A DNA stretch of 42,957 nt from Deinococcus sp. (GTDB taxonomy: Bacteria > Deinococcota > Deinococci > Deinococcales > Deinococcaceae): assembly GCF_030523985.1 (NCBI RefSeq), contig NZ_JAUNHK010000009.1:2891-45847 (forward strand), read 5' to 3'. The translations under genes and the position numbers were made by a program. Each line of letters begins with the position of its first letter. The stretch's first letter is position 1. The notes under the pieces were generated by a model. That model searched no databases, was not told where the DNA came from, and saw nothing but the letters and a program-made list of their open reading frames with translations. This document shows positions 20,759 to 28,478 of the stretch, piece by piece.

Positions 20759-21454
20759 ATGCAACTCACCGAACGAGAGCGCGACAAACTGCTGATTTAC
20801 GTGGCGGCGGCGCTGGCGAAAGAGCGCCGGGCCAGGGGGCTGAAGCTCAATCATCCCGAGGCGGTGGCGCTGATTACCGCCGCTGTGCTCGAAGGCATCC
20901 GCGACGGGCAGCGCGTGGAAGACCTGATGAGCTACGGCGCGACCATCCTGACGCCCGACGACGTGCAAGACGGCGTGCCGGAAATGATTCACGACATTCA
21001 GGTGGAGGGCACTTTCCCCGACGGCACCAAGCTGGTCACGATTCACGACCCCATCCGGGGCGCGGCGAGTGCGCGGGTGGCGGGCGAATACCTGCTGGAG
21101 AGCGGCGAAATCGAGCTGAACGCCGGGCGGCCAGTCACGGCGCTGGTGGTCGCCAACACCGCCGATAGGCCCATTCAGGTCGGCAGCCACTTTCACTTTT
21201 TCGAGGTGAACGCGGCGCTGCGCTTCGACCGGGCGGCGGCCTACGGTCAGCGCCTGAACATCCCCGCCGGAACCGCCGTGCGCTTCGAACCCGGCGAGGA
21301 GCGTGAGGTGGAACTGGTGTCTCTCGGCGGCACGCGCATCGTCTACGGCATGAACGCGCTGATCAGCGGCGAGCTGGACGCGCCCGGGGCAAAGGAAGCC
21401 GCGCTCCGGCGGGCGGCGGAAGGCGGCTTTATGGAGCCGGGAGGACAGGCATGA
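20759..21454 (+). CDS. ureAB: Urease gamma-beta fused subunit (UreA-UreB)
   Basis: This encodes 231 residues and joins the two small urease subunits in one chain. Residues 1-100 are UreA: MQLTERERDKLLIYVAAALAKERRARGLKLNHPEAVALI, LEGIRDGQRVEDLMSYG, GTFPDGTKLVTIHDPI. Residues about 108-231 are UreB: GEYLLESGEIELNAGR, VANTADRPIQVGSHFHFFEVN, RLNIPAGTAVRFEPGEEREVELV, YGMNALISGELD. Similar fusions are known in Helicobacter and several actinobacteria. GGAGG stands 7 nt before the ATG. The stop overlaps the ureC start as ATGA (21451-21454), giving coupled synthesis of the two chains. Confidence 0.95.
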   Translation: MQLTERERDKLLIYVAAALAKERRARGLKLNHPEAVALITAAVLEGIRDGQRVEDLMSYGATILTPDDVQDGVPEMIHDIQVEGTFPDGTKLVTIHDPIRGAASARVAGEYLLESGEIELNAGRPVTALVVANTADRPIQVGSHFHFFEVNAALRFDRAAAYGQRLNIPAGTAVRFEPGEEREVELVSLGGTRIVYGMNALISGELDAPGAKEAALRRAAEGGFMEPGGQA

Positions 21455-23172
21455 AGCTGACCCGCAAACAGTACGCCGACCTGTACGGCCCCACCACCGG
21501 AGACCGGGTGCGGTTGGGCGATACGGACTTGCTCATCGAAGTCGAGCAGGACTACACCACCTACGGCGAGGAGGTCAAGTTCGGCGGCGGCAAGGTCATC
21601 CGCGACGGCCTGGGCCAAAGCAGCACCGCCACGCGAGAAGCAGCGGACGTGCCCGACCTGGTGATTACCAACGCCCTGATTCTGGACTACTGGGGCGTGG
21701 TCAAGGCCGACGTGGGCGTGAAAAACGGGCGTATCAGCGCCATCGGCAAGGCGGGCAATCCGGGCACCCAGAGCGGCGTTTCGGCGGGGCTGACCATCGG
21801 GGCGAGCACCGAAATCGTGGCGGGCGAGGGCCACATCCTCACGGCGGGCGGGGTGGACACCCACATCCATTTCATTGCCCCGCAGCAGTGCTGGACGGCG
21901 CTGGAATCGGGCGTGACCACCATGATCGGCGGAGGCACCGGCCCCACCGCCGGAACCTCGGCGACCACCTGCACGCCGGGCGAGTGGCACATTCACCGCA
22001 TGCAGGAAAGCCTCGCCGGACTGCCGCTCAATTTCGGGCTGCTGGGCAAGGGCAACGCCAGCACCCGTGCGCCGCTGGCCGAGCAGATTCGCGCCGGGGC
22101 ACTGGGCCTCAAGCTCCACGAGGACTGGGGCACCACGCCCGCCGCCATCGACGCCGCGCTGAGCGTGGCCGACGAGTACGACGTGCAGGTCGCCATCCAC
22201 ACCGACACCCTGAACGAATCGGGCTTCGTGGAAGACAGCATCCGGGCCTTTGCCGGGCGCACCATCCACACCTTTCATACCGAGGGCGCAGGCGGCGGAC
22301 ACGCGCCGGACATCATCAAGGTGGCGGGACTGCCCAACGTCCTGCCGAGCAGCACCAACCCCACCATGCCCTTTACCGTCAACACCATCCACGAGCATCT
22401 GGACATGCTGATGGTCTGCCACCACCTCTCGCCGCGCATTCCCGAAGACGTTTCCTTTGCCGAGAGCCGCATCCGTCCCGAAACGATTGCCGCCGAGGAC
22501 GTGCTGCACGACCTGGGCGTATTTTCCATGATGAGCAGCGACTCGCAGGCGATGGGCCGCGTGGGCGAGGTCATTACCCGCACCTGGCAGGCCGCGCACA
22601 AAATGAAAGTGCAGCGCGGGCCGCTGACGGTCGCTGGTCTGGGGAGCGACACGCGGGCCGACAACCTCCGCGCCCGCCGCTACGTCGCCAAGTACACCAT
22701 CAACCCCGCGGTCGCCCACGGCATCAGCCACGAGGTCGGCAGCGTGGAGGTGGGCAAACTGGCCGACCTGGTGCTGTGGAAGCCCGCTTTTTTCGGGGCC
22801 AAACCCGCCATGATTCTCAAAGGCGGCTTCGTCGTCGCCGCGCAGATGGGCGACGCGGGGGCCAGCATTCCCACGCCGCAGCCCGTCTACCCGCGTCCCA
22901 TGTTCGCGGCCTTCGGGGGCGGGCTGGACGCGACCTGTCTGCATTTCGTGTCGGGCGTCAGTCTGCAAGAAGGCCACCTGCCCGACCTGGGCCGCCCCTA
23001 CAGCGCCGTGCAGCACACCCGCGACATCGGCAAGAAGGACATGCGCCTCAACGCCGAAACGCCCGAGATCGACGTGAACCCTGAGACCTATGAGGTGCGG
23101 GTGGACGGCGAACTGGTGACTTGCGAACCCGCCGACGAGTTGCCGCTGGCGCAGAAATATTTCCTGTTCTGA
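21451..23172 (+). CDS. ureC: Urease alpha subunit
   Basis: This encodes 573 residues, the catalytic subunit that hydrolyses urea to ammonia and carbamate at a di-nickel centre. All expected residues are visible: His138 and His140 (DTHIHF), carbamylated Lys221 (GLKLHEDWG), His250 (VAIHTDTLNESGF), His276 (TFHTEGAGGGHAPD), the flap Cys323 and His324-325 (MVCHHLSPRIPED), and Asp364 (SSDSQAMGR). The protein ends LPLAQKYFLF, as in other ureases. It is normal in length and has no sign of damage. It overlaps ureAB by 4 nt and is followed 3 nt later by hypA. Confidence 0.97.
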   Translation: MKLTRKQYADLYGPTTGDRVRLGDTDLLIEVEQDYTTYGEEVKFGGGKVIRDGLGQSSTATREAADVPDLVITNALILDYWGVVKADVGVKNGRISAIGKAGNPGTQSGVSAGLTIGASTEIVAGEGHILTAGGVDTHIHFIAPQQCWTALESGVTTMIGGGTGPTAGTSATTCTPGEWHIHRMQESLAGLPLNFGLLGKGNASTRAPLAEQIRAGALGLKLHEDWGTTPAAIDAALSVADEYDVQVAIHTDTLNESGFVEDSIRAFAGRTIHTFHTEGAGGGHAPDIIKVAGLPNVLPSSTNPTMPFTVNTIHEHLDMLMVCHHLSPRIPEDVSFAESRIRPETIAAEDVLHDLGVFSMMSSDSQAMGRVGEVITRTWQAAHKMKVQRGPLTVAGLGSDTRADNLRARRYVAKYTINPAVAHGISHEVGSVEVGKLADLVLWKPAFFGAKPAMILKGGFVVAAQMGDAGASIPTPQPVYPRPMFAAFGGGLDATCLHFVSGVSLQEGHLPDLGRPYSAVQHTRDIGKKDMRLNAETPEIDVNPETYEVRVDGELVTCEPADELPLAQKYFLF

Positions 23173-23175
23173 ACC

Positions 23176-23553
23176 ATGCACGAAGCCTCTATTGCCCTGT
23201 CCCTGATCGAAGTCGCCTGCGAGGTGCTGCGCGAACACGGCGCGGCGCGGGCGCGGGCGCTGACCGTGCGCGTGGGCGAGTGGTCGAGCATGGTGCCCGA
23301 GGCCCTGAGCGCCGCTTTTCCCGCCTGTGCCGAGGGAACGCCGCTTCAGGGCGCGGCCCTCGGCATCGAGCGGGTGCCCGGAGTGGGCGAATGCCCGCAA
23401 CACGGCCCCGTCCGGCTGGAGCTGGCGCGCGGTCTGCGTTGCCCCCTGTGCGACTCGCCTACCCCCACACTTTTGCAAGGCGACGAACTCGAACTCGATG
23501 CCCTTGAACTCGACCTCCCCAAAGCTGTTTTTCCCGAAAAGGAGCCTGCATGA
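23176..23553 (+). CDS. hypA: Nickel metallochaperone HypA
   Basis: This encodes 125 residues. HypA delivers nickel to maturing nickel enzymes. The N-terminal MHE (Met1-His2-Glu3), which binds nickel, is intact, followed by ALSLIEVACEVLREHG and VRVGEWSSMVPEAL, the usual fold. The zinc loop is atypical: instead of two CxxC pairs there is C73-P-Q-H76 and C89-P-L-C92, so one ligand is histidine. No hydrogenase gene is in the window, and its place in the urease operon indicates that it serves urease, as HypA does in Helicobacter. It overlaps hypB by 4 nt (ATGA). Confidence 0.9.
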   Translation: MHEASIALSLIEVACEVLREHGAARARALTVRVGEWSSMVPEALSAAFPACAEGTPLQGAALGIERVPGVGECPQHGPVRLELARGLRCPLCDSPTPTLLQGDELELDALELDLPKAVFPEKEPA

Positions 23554-24230
23554 CCACCCTCCCCCCTGGCCCCCCGGCCACTTCGCCCCGCATCGTGACC
23601 GTGCGCCAGAACATCCTGAAAGCCAACGACCACACCGCCGCCGAGAACCGCCGGACGTTTCAGGCGGCGGGCGTGCGGGCCATCAACCTGGCGAGCAGCC
23701 CCGGCGCGGGCAAGACGGCGCTGCTGGAACGCACCCTGCAAGACCTGGCAGGCGACCTGAAAATGGCCGTGGCGGTGGGCGACCTCGCCACCGAGAACGA
23801 CGCCGCCCGCCTGCGGCAATGGGGTGCCCAGGCCGAGCAGATCGTGACTGGCACCATTTGCCACCTGGACGCCAGCATGGTGCAGGGCATCCTGCCCCGG
23901 TTCGACCTGACGGCGCTGGACGTGCTGTTTCTGGAAAACGTGGGCAACCTGGTGTGCCCCAGTTCCTACGACCTGGGCGAAGCGGCCCGCGCCGTGCTGA
24001 TTTCCACCACCGAGGGCGAGGACAAGCCGCTGAAATACCCCACCATGTTCAACACGGCGGACGTGGTGGTGATCACCAAGATGGACATTGCAGACGCGGT
24101 GGGCTTTGACCGTGACCTCTGCCGCGAGAACATAGACCGCGCCCGGCCCGGTGTGCCCATCATCGAACTGAGCAGCAAAGCAGGCACGGGGCTAGACGCC
24201 TGGTACGCCTTCGTGAGGGGTGAGGGTTGA
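23550..24230 (+). CDS. hypB: Nickel-insertion GTPase HypB
   Basis: This encodes 226 residues. It is a SIMIBI-class GTPase: P-loop ASSPGAGKT (48-56), VGDLATENDAARL, the metal site TGTICHLDAS with Cys104-His105, ENVGNLVCPSSYDLGE with Cys136, and the base-specifying TKMD (177-180). It lacks the N-terminal CxxCGC motif and the histidine-rich stretch that some HypB proteins use to store nickel. It probably hands nickel, with HypA, to the urease accessory proteins. Its stop overlaps the TTG start of ureE (24227-24230). Confidence 0.93.
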   Translation: MTTLPPGPPATSPRIVTVRQNILKANDHTAAENRRTFQAAGVRAINLASSPGAGKTALLERTLQDLAGDLKMAVAVGDLATENDAARLRQWGAQAEQIVTGTICHLDASMVQGILPRFDLTALDVLFLENVGNLVCPSSYDLGEAARAVLISTTEGEDKPLKYPTMFNTADVVVITKMDIADAVGFDRDLCRENIDRARPGVPIIELSSKAGTGLDAWYAFVRGEG

Positions 24231-24688
24231 CCCGGCTGACCGGGCTGCGCCGCCCGGTTCTTCCCTCTCCGGCCACTGGCCTGGCCGCCGAAGACTCTGG
24301 CCCCAGCGTGGCCGTCCCCATGACCGCCCTCGACCGCCGCCGGGTGCGCCGCCGCCTGCGCGCCCCCGACGGCGCGGAATTGCGGCTGGCGTTTCCGACC
24401 GGCACGGTGCTCACGCCGGGGCTGGTGCTGGAGGTGCGCGGCGGGGTGAGCTATGTAGTGGCGGCAGCGCCCGAGGAGGTGGCCGTGATTTCCCCGCGCA
24501 GCGTGGCGGAGGCCTGCCGGGTGGCGCACGCCATCGGCAACCTGCACCGCGACCTGGTGCAAGACGGCCCCGCGTTTCTGGCGCTGTGGGACGCGCCGCT
24601 GGAACTGCTGCTCACGCGCCTGGGCGTGCCGTTCGAGCGGGCCACGCGCCCCTTTCACGGGCGGCCCAGCTGGGAGCATGAGCCTTGA
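24227..24688 (+). CDS. ureE: Urease accessory nickel carrier UreE
   Basis: This encodes up to 153 residues. The assigned start is TTG at 24227, overlapping the hypB stop as TTGA, the same arrangement as at ureF and ureD; the internal ATG at 24320 would give a shorter protein lacking the first strand. The UreE pattern is seen in RRRVRRRLRAPDGAELRLAFPTGTVL, LVLEVRGGVSYVVAAAPEEVAVI and RVAHAIGNLHRDLVQDG, where the GNLH histidine is the conserved nickel ligand. The C-terminus is short, with two histidines (HGRPSWEHEP), rather than a long His tail. It supplies nickel for the urease active site. Confidence 0.88.
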   Translation: MTRLTGLRRPVLPSPATGLAAEDSGPSVAVPMTALDRRRVRRRLRAPDGAELRLAFPTGTVLTPGLVLEVRGGVSYVVAAAPEEVAVISPRSVAEACRVAHAIGNLHRDLVQDGPAFLALWDAPLELLLTRLGVPFERATRPFHGRPSWEHEP

Positions 24689-25326
24689 CCCTGCGGCTGC
24701 TGCAACTGGCCGACTCGGCCTTTCCCACCGGGGCCTACGCCTTCAGCGACGGCCTGGAAACGCTGACCCAGCGCGGCGACGTGCGAACCGCCAACGACCT
24801 GACGGCCTTTCTGCGGGGCCAGCTCGTGCACGGCTGGGGCAGGCAAGACGTTCCCGCCTGTGCGCTGGCCTGGGGTGCGGGTGAGGCCGAGCTGGCCGAA
24901 CTCGACGCCCTGCTCGACGACCTCAAGCTGGTGGAAGGCCCGCGCCGCGCCAGCCTGCGGGTGGGGGCCAATCTGCGCCGGGCGGCAGAGCGGCTGTGGC
25001 CCACGCCTCTGGCCGGGTTGCCGCCCACCCGTCATCATGCCACCACCTTCGGCGCGGTGGCCTGGGTGCTGGGCGCAGGACGTGAGGAAGCGGTCACCGC
25101 CTACGTTTCGGCGTGGCTGCTGGGCCGCATCACCTCGGCCACCCGCCTGATGAAACTGGGCGGACTGGACGCCCAGGGCTGCGCCGCCCGCTGTGAGACC
25201 GAAGCCCGGCGCTGCGTCACCTGGGCGCTGAGTGCCACGCCGGACGACCTGGGCGGCTTTTCCCCGCTGCTGGACATCGCGGCGGCGGCCCAGGCCACCC
25301 TCGAAGAACGGCTGTTTCAGACCTGA
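24685..25326 (+). CDS. ureF: Urease accessory protein UreF
   Basis: This encodes 213 residues from the TTG at 24685, again overlapping the previous stop as TTGA. The all-helical UreF pattern starts RLLQLADSAFPTGAYAFSDGLETLTQRGDV and continues with FLRGQLVHGWGRQDVPA and YVSAWLLGRITSATRLMKLGGLDAQ. UreF forms the complex with UreD and UreG that activates apo-urease and is proposed to gate nickel transfer and GTP hydrolysis. An ATG at 24678 is in another frame and is not the start. Confidence 0.93.
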   Translation: MTLRLLQLADSAFPTGAYAFSDGLETLTQRGDVRTANDLTAFLRGQLVHGWGRQDVPACALAWGAGEAELAELDALLDDLKLVEGPRRASLRVGANLRRAAERLWPTPLAGLPPTRHHATTFGAVAWVLGAGREEAVTAYVSAWLLGRITSATRLMKLGGLDAQGCAARCETEARRCVTWALSATPDDLGGFSPLLDIAAAAQATLEERLFQT

Positions 25327-25343
25327 GACCCAAAGGACAACCC

Positions 25344-25994
25344 ATGACCACACCCCTCAGAATCGGCATCGGCGGCCCCGTCGGCAGCGGCAAGACCGCC
25401 CTGCTGGAAGTGCTGTGCCGCGAACTGCGTGACCGCTACCACCTCGCCGTGATTACCAACGACATCTACACCTTCGAGGACCAGAAGATTCTGACCCGCG
25501 CCGCTGCCCTGCCCCCCGAGCGCATCGTGGGCGTGCAGACGGGTGGCTGCCCGCACACCGCCATCCGTGAGGACGCCAGCCTGAACCAGGAGGCGGCGGA
25601 GGCGCTGTGCGCGGCCTTTCCCGACCTGGAACTGCTGTTTATCGAGTCGGGCGGCGACAACCTCGCTTCGAGCTTCTCGCCGGAACTGGTGGACGCCTGG
25701 ATCTTCGTGCTGGACGTATCCGGCGGTGAAAAGGTGCCGCGCAAAGGTGGCCCCGGCGTGCGGCAGTCCGACCTGCTGGTCATCAACAAGACCGACCTCG
25801 CCCCACTGGTGGGGGCCGACCTGCGCGTGATGGACGCCGATGCCCGCGCCGGGCGCACGGTGGCGGCGACGGGAGAACTGCGGCCCTATGTCTTTACCAA
25901 CCTCAAAAGCGGCGAGGGACTGGGCGAGGTCATCGCCTGGATCGAGCACGACCTGCTGTTCCGCGACGTGCCGGGACCGAAGGTGGGTCTTTGA
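25344..25994 (+). CDS. ureG: Urease accessory GTPase UreG
   Basis: This encodes 216 residues with AAAGGA before the ATG at 25344. The P-loop is GPVGSGKT (11-18), the nickel-binding Cys69-Pro70-His71 lies in GVQTGGCPHTAIREDASLN, ESGGDNLASSFSPEL is the switch region and INKTDLAPLVGADL the guanine-specificity motif. It uses GTP to load nickel into urease together with UreD and UreF. Its stop overlaps the TTG of ureD (TTGA, 25991-25994). Confidence 0.96.
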   Translation: MTTPLRIGIGGPVGSGKTALLEVLCRELRDRYHLAVITNDIYTFEDQKILTRAAALPPERIVGVQTGGCPHTAIREDASLNQEAAEALCAAFPDLELLFIESGGDNLASSFSPELVDAWIFVLDVSGGEKVPRKGGPGVRQSDLLVINKTDLAPLVGADLRVMDADARAGRTVAATGELRPYVFTNLKSGEGLGEVIAWIEHDLLFRDVPGPKVGL

Positions 25995-26794
25995 GCCTGA
26001 CCCGCCAGACCCGCACGGGCGTGCTGCACCTGCATTTCGGGGTGCGGCACGGTCAAACCTTTCTGCTCAGGGACCTGCAAAAAGCGCCGCTGATGGTGGT
26101 TCGCCCCTTTCGTCTGCCGTGTGGCACGCTGATGGTCTACATCATCAACCCCACGGGTGGCGTGCTGGGCGGCGACCACAGCGAAATTCGTGTGCAGGTG
26201 GACGCCGGGGCGCGGGCGCTGCTGCTTACGCAATCGGCCACGCGGGTGCAGCCCTCGCCGGACGGGGCAGCGGCCACCCAGGACATCCGCTTTACGGTGG
26301 CGGCGGGCGGGCGACTGGAGTACTACCCCGAGCGCACCATTCCCTTTGCTGGCAGCCGTTTTCACCAGACGGTGCGGGCCGACCTGGAAGGCGGGGCAGA
26401 ATTCGGCTGGGTCGAAACCCTGGCCGCCGGGCGGGTTCAGGCAGGCGAGTCCCTGCGCTTTGCCGAGTACCGCAGCGAGGGGAGCATTGTTGTGGATGGG
26501 CGGCGGGTCTACCTGGACAGGCAGCATTTTTGCCCGGACGAGTTCAGCCGCGCTCCGGGAGTGCTGGGAGACACGAATTACTGGGCCTCAGGGGTGTGGT
26601 GGGGTGTCGAGGACAAGGGCTTTACCGTCCCGTCCCTTGCGGGAGCGGCAGGTCGTAACGTTTCGGGGGCGCTCTGGCTGCGACTGGCTGAGCGGCGGGG
26701 CGTAGAGCTGGACCGACGGGTTTCGCACTGGCTTGAGGCCATTGGGGCGACAGCGCCACGCCGGGTGCTGGAGCTGTCCAGAAAAATGGAGTGA
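25991..26794 (+). CDS. ureD: Urease accessory protein UreD
   Basis: This encodes 267 residues from the TTG at 25991. The UreD (UreH) pattern is clear: YIINPTGGVLGGDHSEIRVQVDAGARALLLTQSATRV, LEYYPERTIPFAGSRFHQTV, and GRVQAGESLRF(A)EYRSE. It binds urease as the scaffold for the UreFG complex. In many bacteria ureD is the first gene of the cluster; here it is last. It is followed by 213 bp with no gene before the terminator of the tRNA on the other strand. Confidence 0.94.
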   Translation: MSLTRQTRTGVLHLHFGVRHGQTFLLRDLQKAPLMVVRPFRLPCGTLMVYIINPTGGVLGGDHSEIRVQVDAGARALLLTQSATRVQPSPDGAAATQDIRFTVAAGGRLEYYPERTIPFAGSRFHQTVRADLEGGAEFGWVETLAAGRVQAGESLRFAEYRSEGSIVVDGRRVYLDRQHFCPDEFSRAPGVLGDTNYWASGVWWGVEDKGFTVPSLAGAAGRNVSGALWLRLAERRGVELDRRVSHWLEAIGATAPRRVLELSRKME

Positions 26795-26977
26795 GGCCCA
26801 GCCGAGTTGGACAGCGTGCAACCCTGGCCGCCTGACGAAGTGGGAAGCCGCTTTTGCCTCACGACCTGCGGCTGGTGTGCGCTCCCCTCCCCGTCACGCC
26901 CAACTTTTATCGGGTCCTATTCCGCTGCTCTTTCACCGACAGAGCACAAAAAGGGCCATGCCCAGCCGGGGTACAAG

Positions 26978-27002
26978 AAAAATCCCCGCGCTAGGCGGGG
27001 AA
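26978..27002 (-). terminator. Intrinsic terminator after tRNA-Trp
   Basis: On the minus strand CCCCGC (27000-26995, read as complement) pairs with GCGGGG (26989-26984) around a 5-nt loop and is followed by ATTTTT (26983-26978). It ends the tRNA transcript just past its 3' end. Confidence 0.8.
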
Positions 27003-27007
27003 ATTTA

Positions 27008-27083
<76 letters not shown>

Positions 27084-27159
27084 TTGAACACACCTGAAAT
27101 CAGGCTCAAGTAGGGTAGCAAAGTCGGCGGGTCGGTGCAAGCGTCAGGCCCCAGGAGGC

Positions 27160-28347
27160 TTACTGGCCCGCGCTCTTTTTCAGCCGGGGGTCGTCGGGGT
27201 GAACGCCGTACACGGCTCCCCATGGCTTGTAGACGCTTCTAATGCTGTCCTGCTTGCTGGTGCCGTCGGGGTAGGTCACGGTGCGGGTAATCACACTGGT
27301 CATGCCTTCCATCGCGTTGTCGAGCAGGCGCTGCTGCCCCAGCGCCACGCGCTTGTCGGGGCTGTAACTGGGGGCGGCGGGCGGCTTGATGTCGGTCACG
27401 ACAGGTGCGCCCACCTTCGTCTTGCGCCCGTGGTCGGTGCCGAAGATGTCGAAGCGCAGTTTCTGGGTGGCCGTGTTCCAGCTCGCCTGCACGAACAGGT
27501 ACTTGTCCGTGTCGTTTTTCATCCGCAGGTTCTTGCTGGGCGCGTACACCGTCGCCTCGTAGCCGATGGGATCGTAGTAGCCCACGCGGTGGCTGTGCTG
27601 CTGGCGCTCCACGATGGGCAGGCCCGCTTCCCACATGGCCCGGAAAATGGTGGTGCTGACCTGACAGATGCCGCCGCCGTCTTCCATCACCAGGGTGTTC
27701 CCCGCGATGACGTAGCCCGGCACATAGCCCGTCTTGGCACTGATTTCGCCGATGGTCTTGTTGAAATCGAACACCTCACCCGGCGCGATCCAGAGGTAGT
27801 CCAGCTTGGACGCCCCCACCACGATGTTCTTGACCCGGAAATCGGGGCTGCCCGTGAACGAACTGCGGGCACTCGCCAGGTTGGTCAGCACGCCGCGCTC
27901 GATGAGCAAGGCCACGCTGCGCTGCGGGACTTTCTCGTTGTAGACGACCTCCACCGACTTCTCCCCGGCCCGAATCGCCTCCAGAATCTTGGCCTCGGTG
28001 GCCTTGCGGTCGAGCTTCCATTCGGGTTGGTCGGTGGCGACCCACTTGCCGCCCACCAGGTCGAACTTGGCGGGGCGGCCCCTGACGGACGTTTCCTTTT
28101 CCATACGGTCGAGGGTCGGCAGCAGGTAGGAGCTGATTTTGCCGTACTCCCGGCTGCGGGCCACCCACTGGGCGGGCAGCACCCACTGCTTGACGACAGG
28201 AACCGTCACGGCCTTGCCGCCCTCGATTTTTTTCAACTCGGCCTTGAACGTGACTTGAAGACTTTGGGGAGAATTCTGAGCCGCAGCGGTCGGCTGGGCC
28301 TGGGCAGCCGACACGGTCAGCAGAAGGGGCAGAAGAAAACGCTTCAT
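27160..28347 (-). CDS. VanW-family secreted protein
   Basis: This encodes 395 residues with a signal peptide (MKRFLLPLLLTVSAAQAQ). The central part carries the VanW signature: VVGASKLDYLWIAPGEVFDFNKTIG, then GGGICQVSTTIFRAMWEAGLPIVERQQHSHRVGYY (about 223-257) and the hydrophobic-aromatic KYLFVQASW. The N-terminal half holds repeated strand/helix segments (a possible peptidoglycan-binding-type domain before VanW); the C-terminus (SVITRTVTYPDGTSKQDSIRSVYKPWGAVYGV) looks like a G5-type module. Its molecular role is not established even in vancomycin clusters; a cell-envelope role is expected. TAGCCT 6 nt before the ATG suggests a leaderless mRNA. Confidence 0.9.
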   Translation of the reverse strand: MKRFLLPLLLTVSAAQAQPTAAAQNSPQSLQVTFKAELKKIEGGKAVTVPVVKQWVLPAQWVARSREYGKISSYLLPTLDRMEKETSVRGRPAKFDLVGGKWVATDQPEWKLDRKATEAKILEAIRAGEKSVEVVYNEKVPQRSVALLIERGVLTNLASARSSFTGSPDFRVKNIVVGASKLDYLWIAPGEVFDFNKTIGEISAKTGYVPGYVIAGNTLVMEDGGGICQVSTTIFRAMWEAGLPIVERQQHSHRVGYYDPIGYEATVYAPSKNLRMKNDTDKYLFVQASWNTATQKLRFDIFGTDHGRKTKVGAPVVTDIKPPAAPSYSPDKRVALGQQRLLDNAMEGMTSVITRTVTYPDGTSKQDSIRSVYKPWGAVYGVHPDDPRLKKSAGQ

Positions 28348-28353
28348 CCCCCC

Positions 28354-28359
28354 AGGCTA
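28354..28359 (-). promoter_or_regulatory. Leaderless-type -10 element of the VanW gene
   Basis: Minus-strand TAGCCT ends 6 nt before the ATG at 28347; the six intervening bases are all G, with no anti-16S complementarity better than that. Confidence 0.5.
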
Positions 28360-28478
28360 CCCGCCCCAGGCTGACCGACCATGAGCAGGCATCACTATTA
28401 AGGATACATGCGGTCACTTACCCGTCAGGTTGGAGCCGCCTTTCGAATTCCGTATGCTCCCTTCTTCGGTCAAATCCT

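Noticed and set aside
21343..23478. 711-codon antisense frame over ureC
   Set aside because: Shadow of ureC, whose active-site residues are all present on the plus strand.
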